Source: an uncultured Lachnospiraceae bacterium (GTDB lineage Bacteria; Bacillota; Clostridia; Lachnospirales; Lachnospiraceae). Taken from it: a DNA stretch of 21,487 nucleotides. Position numbers and translations under genes: made by a program. The stretch lies in assembly GCA_947175845.1 (NCBI GenBank), contig CAMWOK010000013.1, positions 1 through 21,487 of the forward strand. The letters are read 5' to 3'. The notes below the pieces were generated by a model that did no database searches, was not told the DNA's origin, and worked only from the letters and a program-made list of their open reading frames with translations. This document shows positions 13,308-20,801 of this stretch, one piece after another; the stretch's first letter is position 1; each line of letters opens with the position of its first letter.

Positions 13308-14222
13308 ATGAGTTCAAAAAAGACGCAGGTAAAAACGTACTTAAAAAATCATTTGATACTGTATCTGATGATGGTGCCAGGAGTGGTCGCACTGGTTCTG
13401 TTCTGCTATGTGCCCATGTACGGAATTGTGATTGCTTTTCAGGACTTTAATGTGTTTGAGGGCTACTTTGGCAGCCCATGGGTGGGGCTTGGGCATTTTC
13501 GGACGCTGTTTTCGGATCCGTATTTCTTCCGCCTGATGAAGAATACGTTTCTGCTGGGAACACTTTCTTTTCTGTTTTCCTTTCCCGCCCCGCTGATATT
13601 GGCGCTCATCATCAATGAGTGCCGGCTCAACAAGTTCAAGAGCGTGGTGCAGTCCATCAGCTATCTGCCGCATTTTATTCCGATGGTGGTGATGGTTGGA
13701 ATTATGATTGAACTGTTCGGATCGTATGGTGTGGTCAACAGTGTACTGAACTGTTTTGGGATAGAGTCCATCAGTTTTTTCTCCAAGGTGCAATGGTTCC
13801 GGCCGCTGTATATCGGTTCCGCGATCTGGAAGGGTGCCGGTTGGGGTTCGATTATCTACATGGGGGCGCTGACAGCCATAGACACAGCGCTGTACGAGGC
13901 GGCAGAGATTGATGGGGCGTCCCGTTGGGACAGGCTGGTGCACATCACACTGCCGTCTATAAAGCCCACCGTTGTGACACTGTTTATTCTCGATATCGGC
14001 GGCGTCATGAAGGTCGGGTTTGAGAAGGTGTTTCTGATGTACAGTCCGGCGACGTATGAGGTGGCAGATGTACTGAGCACATATGTGTATCGTCAGGGGA
14101 TTGTGGCTGCAAATTTCAGCTACAGCTCCGCGGTGGATTTGTTTAACAATGTGATATCTGTGTGCTTTGTTCTCGCGGCGAACTGGATTGCGAAGAAGCT
14201 TGGAGAAGAGGGAATTGTGTGA
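13308..14222 (+). CDS. Carbohydrate ABC transporter permease, LplB-type
   Basis: A 304-residue inner-membrane permease with about six transmembrane helices, the first at about 18-40 (LMMVPGVVALVLFCYVPMYG). The family signature GIVIAFQDFN marks LplB/MalF-type CUT1 permeases for oligosaccharides or complex sugars. The cytoplasmic EAA loop that docks the ATPase is YEAAEIDGASRWDRLVHITL. The start follows AAAGGAGGTCATGT. It is the first gene of the operon, 31 bp before the second permease. It would form a heterodimer with it and take substrate from the lipoprotein at 15229. No ATPase gene is in the visible operon, so a shared MsmX-type ATPase elsewhere is expected. Confidence 0.93.
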   Translation: MSSKKTQVKTYLKNHLILYLMMVPGVVALVLFCYVPMYGIVIAFQDFNVFEGYFGSPWVGLGHFRTLFSDPYFFRLMKNTFLLGTLSFLFSFPAPLILALIINECRLNKFKSVVQSISYLPHFIPMVVMVGIMIELFGSYGVVNSVLNCFGIESISFFSKVQWFRPLYIGSAIWKGAGWGSIIYMGALTAIDTALYEAAEIDGASRWDRLVHITLPSIKPTVVTLFILDIGGVMKVGFEKVFLMYSPATYEVADVLSTYVYRQGIVAANFSYSSAVDLFNNVISVCFVLAANWIAKKLGEEGIV

Positions 14223-14253
14223 GATGTCTGCACAAGGCGGACGGGAGGTATAG

Positions 14254-15153
14254 ATGTCAAAGAAAATAAAAATAGCGGACTGGATCTTGGCGGGCGTGCT
14301 GATGGGGATTGGGCTGGCAACGCTGTATCCCTTGTGGTGGGTGCTGATGACTTCTCTTTCAGACCCGGTGTGGCTGTCCACACACACGGTTGGACTGATT
14401 CCGGGAAAATTCAGCATAGATTCCTACAAATTTATCCTGAGCGAGAGCAAACTGTGGGTATCTTATCTCAACAGCATTATCTATGCGGCTGGCTCCACAG
14501 TTGTGACCCTCTTTGTGTGCAGCCTGTATGCGTATCCATTGACGCTTGATCAGTTTAAAGGGAAGAAATTTTTTAATACACTGATGCTGATTCCAATGTT
14601 TTTCTCAGGGGGAATTATTCCGGCGTATCTGTTGATAACGAATCTGAAGATGCTCGACACAGTCTGGGCAATGATTTTGCCGGGGGCATTTTCCACGTAC
14701 TATGTCATTCTCTTTCGAACCAACATGAGAGGGATCCCCCAGGAACTGCGCGAGTCCGCTATTGTGGACGGAGCAAGTGAGTTCCGCGTGTACTGGAATA
14801 TTATTATTCCGCTCTCCAAGGTGATATTTCTGATTATTGCCCTGTATTGCATTGTGGGTTCATGGAATAGTTTTACACCGCCGTTATTGTATCTGTCAGA
14901 CGAGACAAAAATGCCGCTTTCTATTTATCTGCGGGATCTGATTGTCACGAACTCTACGGACACGACGGAACTGACAATGAGCGGAGGTTCGGCATATTAT
15001 CAGACGATCGCCTCACAGGGAGGCGGGATCGGAATGCGGATAGCAATCAAGATGGGGACAATTATCGTCAGTGTCGTTCCGATTATGATGATTTATCCTT
15101 TTATTCAGAAGTACTTTGTCAAGGGGGTCATGCTGGGATCTGTGAAAGGGTAG
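14254..15153 (+). CDS. Carbohydrate ABC transporter permease, YtcP/MalG-type
   Basis: A 299-residue membrane protein and the second permease of the pair. The N-terminal helix spans about 9-32 (WILAGVLMGIGLATLYPLWW), with about six helices overall. The EAA loop is RESAIVDGASEFRVYWNIII. The ending MIYPFIQKYFVKGVMLGSVKG is typical of the MalG/YtcP family. The ribosome binding site GGGAGG lies six bases before ATG. Together with the LplB-type partner and the binding protein it makes a CUT1 importer. The LplB/YtcP class differs from the permeases of better-known sialic acid importers (SatABCD type), so the imported molecule may be larger or modified. Confidence 0.93.
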   Translation: MSKKIKIADWILAGVLMGIGLATLYPLWWVLMTSLSDPVWLSTHTVGLIPGKFSIDSYKFILSESKLWVSYLNSIIYAAGSTVVTLFVCSLYAYPLTLDQFKGKKFFNTLMLIPMFFSGGIIPAYLLITNLKMLDTVWAMILPGAFSTYYVILFRTNMRGIPQELRESAIVDGASEFRVYWNIIIPLSKVIFLIIALYCIVGSWNSFTPPLLYLSDETKMPLSIYLRDLIVTNSTDTTELTMSGGSAYYQTIASQGGGIGMRIAIKMGTIIVSVVPIMMIYPFIQKYFVKGVMLGSVKG

Positions 15154-15200
15154 GCATTGTATTTGAACCATAAGTTACTTATAAACAGTTTCTTTTGACG

Positions 15201-15215
15201 GCGTGAAGAACACGC
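15201..15215 (+). promoter_or_regulatory. Short hairpin before the binding-protein gene
   Basis: GCGTG (15201-15205) and CACGC (15211-15215) form a small stem just upstream of the GGGAGG site. Such stems can stabilise the binding-protein mRNA relative to its neighbours. Confidence 0.35.
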
Positions 15216-15228
15216 AGGGAGGTAAAAA

Positions 15229-16857
15229 ATGAGAAGACAAGCATTATTGCACAGGGCAGCGGCAGTTGTGATGGCAGGAGCAGTGGCGGTGAGCGCTGCG
15301 GCCTGCCAGGATGCATCGGGGAATCCGGGGCGTGCGGATGGAAATAAGACGAATGCAGACGCGGTTTCCCAGGAGAGCACAGGGACGGGTGAGAGCAGTG
15401 AGCCGGTGAAGGTGACGGCGCTCTCCACTTGGGCGGTGAGTGACATCCGTCCGGTGAAAGATCAGACACTGGTTGGCCAGTGGCTTGAGGAGCAGCTCAA
15501 CATGGATCTCGAACTGGTCACAATACCGACAGAGGGCGTGACGACGAAGGTAAATGCCCTGGCGGCAAGCAATGACCTGCCAACCATCCTGTTCAAGACA
15601 GGCGACACATCGGACATTGCCAAGGTGAATGAGTTAGGCGAAAAAGGGGTGTTTCTGAATGTGATGGACTATCTGGACAAGGTGCCCAATTACGCGAAAT
15701 ATCTGGAAGATGATTTCATTCGGCGCGAGTTGTCAAACACGGAGGGAAATGTGTACGCCTTTGCCAAAGTGTACACAGATGAGAATATCATGTACACGAC
15801 GCCCATTATCCGTCAGGATCTTCTCGAGGGCAGCGAGTATTCCAGCACAGGTATAGAGACAATCGAGGATCTGACAGACGTGCTTGTGTATCTGACAGAA
15901 AAGATGGGGACGCCTGCGTGGATCCAGAGAAAAGGGTTTAACACATTTATGGAGAAGAGCGGGCTGCTGTGGAATCTGAATCATGTTACCTTTTATGACT
16001 ACGAACAGGACGCTTTCACGCACCCTGTTCTCGAGGAGCGGACTAAGGCGTATATCGAGTGGCTTCGGGAGCTGCGCAGCCGTGGGGTCATTCATCCCGA
16101 CTGGGCGATCATGACAGATGAGACCTGGGAAGGGCTTTTGGCTTCCGACAAGGGATTTTTTACCATTGACCGCATGAGCATTATCGGAGACAACAATTTT
16201 TCAGAAACATTTGACTGGCAGCCGGTAGATTATCCGAAAATCGACGGAAAGGCATACCTGCAGCCCAATCAGGCAAAGACGCTGCCATCGACGGCATGGG
16301 TTATCAACGCAAAAGCCGGACAGGCAGAGATAGACAAGGCGCTGGAGTTTATGGATTTCCTGTATGATGAGAAAAACCATGAGATTTTGACGCTTGGCAT
16401 CGAGGGGAAGACATACACCAGGGAGGATGCGAACACAATGGCAGGCATCCGATGGCTCATTCAGATTTATGGTGAGAACGCGGACAATCCGGACGCAGAG
16501 TTTTTATACCAGCATGGAATTCAGTCATTTACGCGTCTGCAGACACCGATAGACATGACAAGCTTTCCGGGAACGTATCCTGAGGTGATGTATGCCCAGA
16601 TTGAGCATATTAAAGAGAAGCAGAACGGTTTCCGGCCTGCTGCGCCCACAGTGGCATTTACAGATGAGATCCGGGCACGTCTGACAACGCAGGAGACTTC
16701 GCTGAACACATTTTTTGACGAGCAGATTATCAAATTTGTGGAGGGCGAGCGCAGCATGGATGAGTGGGACGCTTTTGTCGCCGAGATGAAAGAGAAAGGC
16801 GTCGAGGAGGTTGTCGGGTACTACAATGCAGCCTATGTGGACTATAAAACCAGATAG
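15229..16857 (+). CDS. Extracellular solute-binding lipoprotein of a sugar ABC transporter
   Basis: A 542-residue family 1 binding protein. The lipoprotein signal peptide is MRRQALLHRAAAVVMAGAVA with lipobox SAAAC (Cys26), so it is anchored outside the membrane. A linker rich in Ser, Gly and Glu follows to about residue 60. The first lobe opens with VKVTALSTWAV, and DLPTILFKTGDTSDI is the typical early-lobe segment. The size matches LplA-type proteins that pair with LplB/YtcP permeases. The ribosome binding site is GGGAGG. It is the largest gene of the operon and is flanked by small hairpins at 15201-15215 and 16867-16880 that could raise its mRNA level. The ligand is unknown; the downstream genes suggest sialic acid or a sialoside. 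Confidence 0.92.
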   Translation: MRRQALLHRAAAVVMAGAVAVSAAACQDASGNPGRADGNKTNADAVSQESTGTGESSEPVKVTALSTWAVSDIRPVKDQTLVGQWLEEQLNMDLELVTIPTEGVTTKVNALAASNDLPTILFKTGDTSDIAKVNELGEKGVFLNVMDYLDKVPNYAKYLEDDFIRRELSNTEGNVYAFAKVYTDENIMYTTPIIRQDLLEGSEYSSTGIETIEDLTDVLVYLTEKMGTPAWIQRKGFNTFMEKSGLLWNLNHVTFYDYEQDAFTHPVLEERTKAYIEWLRELRSRGVIHPDWAIMTDETWEGLLASDKGFFTIDRMSIIGDNNFSETFDWQPVDYPKIDGKAYLQPNQAKTLPSTAWVINAKAGQAEIDKALEFMDFLYDEKNHEILTLGIEGKTYTREDANTMAGIRWLIQIYGENADNPDAEFLYQHGIQSFTRLQTPIDMTSFPGTYPEVMYAQIEHIKEKQNGFRPAAPTVAFTDEIRARLTTQETSLNTFFDEQIIKFVEGERSMDEWDAFVAEMKEKGVEEVVGYYNAAYVDYKTR

Positions 16858-16866
16858 ACATATGTG

Positions 16867-16886
16867 CAGAGTATGCTCTGTTTCTT
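16867..16886 (+). terminator. Weak attenuator-like hairpin after the binding-protein gene
   Basis: CAGAG (16867-16871) and CTCTG (16876-16880) form a short stem followed by TTTCTT. It is likely a partial terminator or processing site rather than the operon end, because the next gene has a good ribosome binding site and no new promoter. Confidence 0.4.
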
Positions 16887-16904
16887 ATAAGGAGTGTGAT
16901 AAAA

Positions 16905-18380
16905 ATGGATCAGGCAGATATTGTTGTAATTGGCGCCGGAACGGGGGGCGCAGTGTGTGCTCTGACAGCGGCGCGCTGTGGACTGCATACAGTTCTCGTG
17001 GAACAGACAGGGGAGGTTGGCGGAGTGGCGGCGACTACACTGATGGGGTCCTGGGCAAATCTCCTTGTCAATACAGACATGCAGAAAATGACGGGCGGGA
17101 TTATTCTGGAAATTCTCGAACGTATGGTTGCACAGAGCGCTACGCCTTACCGAACATTGCAGGAAGCGGTCGAAGGAAAGATAGGCAAACCGTTTACAAT
17201 CCCGTTTCAGCCAGTATGGTATGCGCAGGTTCTATCGGAAATGCTGCGGGAGGCAGGGGTCAGACTGCTGTTAAATACAGTCTTCACAGGCGGAGAGGAA
17301 CTTCCGGACGGCAGAAAAGATCTGCACTTTGCATTTGGGCCAAAGGCGATAGCGGTCAAGGCGCGTGTGGTTGTAGACGCGACGGGCAATGCGGATGTAG
17401 CAGCCAGTCTGGGGGCGGAGGTGACTTCCATAAAAACGGGAACAGAGACCTATGGCTGTCTGATGCGCATTGCCAATGTGGATATTGACAAGACACTCTG
17501 CTATATACGGGAGCGCAGACCGTGGGAACCAGACACTGGTTTTACAGCGTGGCTGTCTCAAAAAATGGCGGACTGTCCCGACAAAAACAGACGGCGGCTG
17601 GGATATCTTGGAGATCCGGTCACTTACGATCATGCACCGATGGAACATGCGAAGGATAACCTTCTTACACCGGAGCGCTTTGCATATATAGAGGAGCGTT
17701 ATCGCAGGGAGGGAGTGATTTATACTTTGGAGCTCTGCCTGCTGCGTCAGCTGATGCGCACGGCGGCGGACAGGGGCGATTTTATCCTGGATGACTGCAA
17801 AGACGGGCTGCGCGGCGTTACGTTTAACGGGGATGGGATCGCGTACGGCGGCTGGGGAGATGGTGTTGCGCTGTGCAATGTGGCAAAGCCATACGGGTTT
17901 AATCCGGCCGATGCGGAGGAGCGCACATGCGCTGTTCTGGCAGCAAGAGATTATAATATCATGTTTTATCGGTTCCTGCAAAAGTATGTGCCGGGTTTTG
18001 AGAACGGTTATCTGCTGGACATGGGGCAGCAGACTGTCGCACGCGGCAGCCGGATGATTGTTGGGTGTGATGACGCCAAAACGCTTGCGCAAAGTCCGCT
18101 GTATGCGCAGCCGGTTTACATCTTTGGCGGGATTTACAGGCATCAGATGGGCATTCCTGTCCCGTATGGAAAGATTGTTTCGAGAAATAAAGTAAATCTG
18201 TTTGCGGTCGGGAAATGTGCGTCCCACGGGATGCAGTACCGCAGCCAGATTAGCTGTATGTCGATGGGGGTGGCCGCAGCCACAGCCGCGGATCTGATCT
18301 GCAGCCAGGGCTGTACAAGCCACACGCTCAGGCCAGAGGAACTGGCAGAGCGGCTCAAACGGATGGAAGTAGTGATATAG
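16905..18380 (+). CDS. FAD-dependent oxidoreductase (FAD_oxidored family)
   Basis: A 491-residue flavoprotein without a signal peptide, so cytoplasmic. The N-terminal Rossmann fold is complete: ADIVVIGAGTGGAVCALTAA with GxGxxG at 10-15, Glu33 for the ribose, and the GG pair at 39-40. A second FAD motif, VVVDATGNADVAASLGAE, falls at about 155-172, and the C-terminal FAVGKCASHGMQYRSQ with SMGVAAATAADL completes flavin binding. This pattern fits the FAD_oxidored family (PF12831), several of which sit beside carbohydrate genes. ATG 16905 is preferred (GGAG 10 bases upstream) over GTG 16896. The substrate is not readable from sequence. Its position between the importer and NanA/NanE suggests oxidation of an imported sugar acid or glycoside; this is inference. 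Confidence 0.88.
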   Translation: MDQADIVVIGAGTGGAVCALTAARCGLHTVLVEQTGEVGGVAATTLMGSWANLLVNTDMQKMTGGIILEILERMVAQSATPYRTLQEAVEGKIGKPFTIPFQPVWYAQVLSEMLREAGVRLLLNTVFTGGEELPDGRKDLHFAFGPKAIAVKARVVVDATGNADVAASLGAEVTSIKTGTETYGCLMRIANVDIDKTLCYIRERRPWEPDTGFTAWLSQKMADCPDKNRRRLGYLGDPVTYDHAPMEHAKDNLLTPERFAYIEERYRREGVIYTLELCLLRQLMRTAADRGDFILDDCKDGLRGVTFNGDGIAYGGWGDGVALCNVAKPYGFNPADAEERTCAVLAARDYNIMFYRFLQKYVPGFENGYLLDMGQQTVARGSRMIVGCDDAKTLAQSPLYAQPVYIFGGIYRHQMGIPVPYGKIVSRNKVNLFAVGKCASHGMQYRSQISCMSMGVAAATAADLICSQGCTSHTLRPEELAERLKRMEVVI

Positions 18381-18392
18381 GAGGAGATGAAA

Positions 18393-19820
18393 GTGGGAAA
18401 ATATTTTTTTCTTGACCGTGGTATCCTGGTGGGATATCACATGTCAAATGCCAGAATTGAACTGAACAAGCTGCAGAAGGATACCTGCAACAATCCGCTG
18501 TTTGGAGAGGGGTTTTTTGAGGAGCCGCCGCTTCCGTGGGAAATCCGCTATGACAACGGTTATCCCAACATCATCTACGATCCAGTGTATCAGATATACC
18601 GCTGTTATTATACCTGTATCACCTACGATGAGAGCGCGGCGGGAACACCGCTTGCAGAGCGCGGTAAAACAGACTATAAACCGAAAGAAAATCGCATTGC
18701 GTCGCTGTGCTACGCAGAGAGTCGTGACGGGATTCATTTCGTCAAGCCCGAACTGGGGCTGACAGAGTATGCGGGAAGCCGCAAAAACAATATTCTGTTT
18801 CGCTATGCCCACGGTACAGGCGTGTTTCTGGATGTGCAGGAAACGGATCCCAAGAGGCGCTACAAGCTGATGACAAAAGTGGAGTACAATGACAAATGTA
18901 ATTATATGGCGGTCGGTTTTTCGGAGGACGGGATTCACTTTGGCGGACTGATACCGTGGCCAAAATACAATCCGGCAGCAGACACACACAACTTTGTGTT
19001 TCGGGACCCGAAGACAGATATGTTTTATCTGTACACGCGCATCTGGCGGAACGGGCTTCGCATCTGTGCAAGGAGTGAGAGTGAGGATTTTATCCACTGG
19101 ACAGAGCCAAAGGAGGTTCTGCGCGGCAGTGGATTTGAGCGGCAGGTTTACTCCATGCCGGTACTGCCGTATGAGGGGATCTATCTGGGATTTGCATCCA
19201 TGTATCATGCTGGCGACGCAGACTGTGCGGATTTTGACCTGGTGGATTTGGAACTTGCATGTGCTGCCAACATGGATGACTGGGATTTTGCAGCGCCAGG
19301 CCAGCATTTGATAGAACGCGGCAGCGGCAGCTATCCGAGAGGAGCATTTGACTGTGGATGCATCTATGCAGCAGCGCCGATTGTGAAGGAGGACAAAGTC
19401 TGGATCTACTATATGGGCGGGAACGGCCGACACACGAATTTTCGCGAGACCTCATTTGCGCGCGGTTTTCTGGAACGGGATAAATTCGCAGGGTATGTGC
19501 AAAATAATCCGGCGAAGCAGGCACAGATTATGACAACGCATTTCACAGTATATGGGGAAAACATCTGCCTGCTTGCGGATATCGAGGAGGGCGGCTGTGT
19601 GAAAGCCGCGCTGGGAACAAAGAGCGGAAAAGTATATGAGGGGTATGAGGCAAAGGCAAGTGTGCTGACCAGAGGGGCGGATGGTTATTATCAGATACGT
19701 TTTCCAGGGAAAACACTGGAGGAACTGCGCAGTAAACCAGTCAGTCTGCACTTGTATTTCGAGAAGGCGAAAGTTTATGCAGTGAAGGGAGATCTGGAAA
19801 ATTATAAGCTGAAATACTAA
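18393..19820 (+). CDS. Cytoplasmic five-bladed beta-propeller, glycoside hydrolase-like
   Basis: A 475-residue protein, beta-rich throughout and without a signal peptide. Repeated blade-like segments resemble the GH32/GH43/GH130 propeller superfamily. NGYPNIIYDPVYQIYRCYYT could hold the first catalytic Asp. HNFVFRDPKTDMFYLYTR carries an RDP triad as in GH32, DFIHWTEPKEV is a typical propeller strand, and a last blade has DKVWIYYMGGNGRH. The C-terminal 90 residues look like a beta-sandwich. I cannot place it in a numbered family. Start: GTG 18393 lies 8 bases after AGGAGG; ATG 18387 is only 2 bases from it and less likely. It follows the FAD oxidoreductase by a few bases, so the two are tightly coupled. 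It may hydrolyse or isomerise an imported sialoside. Confidence 0.72.
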   Translation: MGKYFFLDRGILVGYHMSNARIELNKLQKDTCNNPLFGEGFFEEPPLPWEIRYDNGYPNIIYDPVYQIYRCYYTCITYDESAAGTPLAERGKTDYKPKENRIASLCYAESRDGIHFVKPELGLTEYAGSRKNNILFRYAHGTGVFLDVQETDPKRRYKLMTKVEYNDKCNYMAVGFSEDGIHFGGLIPWPKYNPAADTHNFVFRDPKTDMFYLYTRIWRNGLRICARSESEDFIHWTEPKEVLRGSGFERQVYSMPVLPYEGIYLGFASMYHAGDADCADFDLVDLELACAANMDDWDFAAPGQHLIERGSGSYPRGAFDCGCIYAAAPIVKEDKVWIYYMGGNGRHTNFRETSFARGFLERDKFAGYVQNNPAKQAQIMTTHFTVYGENICLLADIEEGGCVKAALGTKSGKVYEGYEAKASVLTRGADGYYQIRFPGKTLEELRSKPVSLHLYFEKAKVYAVKGDLENYKLKY

Positions 19821-19873
19821 TGGAAATGCAGAACCGAATCAGAGCGTGCCGCGGCGCGCAGAAAGGGGCAGAT

Positions 19874-20791
19874 ATGAGAGACATCAGTAAGTATCAGGGA
19901 ATTATTCCGGCGTTCTATGCCTGCTATGACGAGAAAGGCGAGGTTGACGAGGGGCGCGTGGAGCAGTTGACAGATTATATGGTAAAGAAGGGCGTGAAGG
20001 GCGTGTATGTGGGCGGATCTTCGGGCGAGTGCATCTACCAGAGCGTGGAGGACCGCAAGCGCACGCTGGAGCGCGTGGTGCGCACCAGTGATGGGAAACT
20101 GACCATCATCGCGCATGTTGCCTGCAACAATACATCGGACAGCAGGGAGCTTGCAGCCCATGCACAGAGCCTTGGCGTGGATGCTGTCGCAGCGATTCCG
20201 CCCATCTATTTCCACCTGCCGGAGTACGCTATTGCGCAGTACTGGAATGACATCTCCGACGCGGCGCCGGACACGGATTTTGTCATCTACAATATTCCAC
20301 AGCTCGCGGGGGTGGCGCTGACCATGCCGCTGTTTCGCGAGATGATTCAAAATCCCAGGGTGGCTGCTGTGAAGAACAGTTCCATGCCGACACAGGACAT
20401 TCAGATGTTCAAGGCTGAGGGCGGAGAGGGCTTTGCAGTGTTCAACGGACCGGACGAGCAGCTTGTCGCGGGTCTCGCAATCGGAGCGGACGGCGGAATC
20501 GGCGGTACATACGGTGTGATGCCGGAACTTTACATCAGGATCATGGAGTTGGTAAAGGCAGGGAAGCTCGGGGAGGCACGCCAGATTCAGTATGCGGCAA
20601 ATGAGATTATCTATGCGATGTGCGCGTGCCATGGCAACCTGTACGGCGTGATTAAGGAGATTCTCAAGATGCGCGAAGGGCTTGATATCGGAGGTGTCCG
20701 CAGACCGCTGCCGTCCCTTGTTCCGGACGACATGGCACAGGTGAAAAAGTGCGCGGACATGATTGACAGGGCTTTGGAGCGTTTTATTTAG
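19874..20791 (+). CDS. N-acetylneuraminate lyase-like aldolase (DHDPS/NAL superfamily)
   Basis: A 305-residue class I aldolase. N-acetylneuraminate lyase splits Neu5Ac into ManNAc and pyruvate through a Lys Schiff base. The Schiff-base lysine is Lys167 in AAVKNSSMP, the conserved Tyr is Tyr139 in FVIYNIPQLAG, and the pyruvate-carboxylate loop is VGGSSGE (46-52). NanA usually has GSTGE here, so the substitution to SSGE is a small deviation. Other superfamily members (dihydrodipicolinate synthase, keto-deoxy sugar aldolases) share these residues, but the adjacent NanE gene favours sialic acid. ATG 19874 has AAAGGGG at 6-7 bases; the frame start at 19820 overlaps the previous stop and has no ribosome site. 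Confidence 0.85.
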   Translation: MRDISKYQGIIPAFYACYDEKGEVDEGRVEQLTDYMVKKGVKGVYVGGSSGECIYQSVEDRKRTLERVVRTSDGKLTIIAHVACNNTSDSRELAAHAQSLGVDAVAAIPPIYFHLPEYAIAQYWNDISDAAPDTDFVIYNIPQLAGVALTMPLFREMIQNPRVAAVKNSSMPTQDIQMFKAEGGEGFAVFNGPDEQLVAGLAIGADGGIGGTYGVMPELYIRIMELVKAGKLGEARQIQYAANEIIYAMCACHGNLYGVIKEILKMREGLDIGGVRRPLPSLVPDDMAQVKKCADMIDRALERFI

Positions 20792-20801
20792 GAGGTTTCA
20801 T

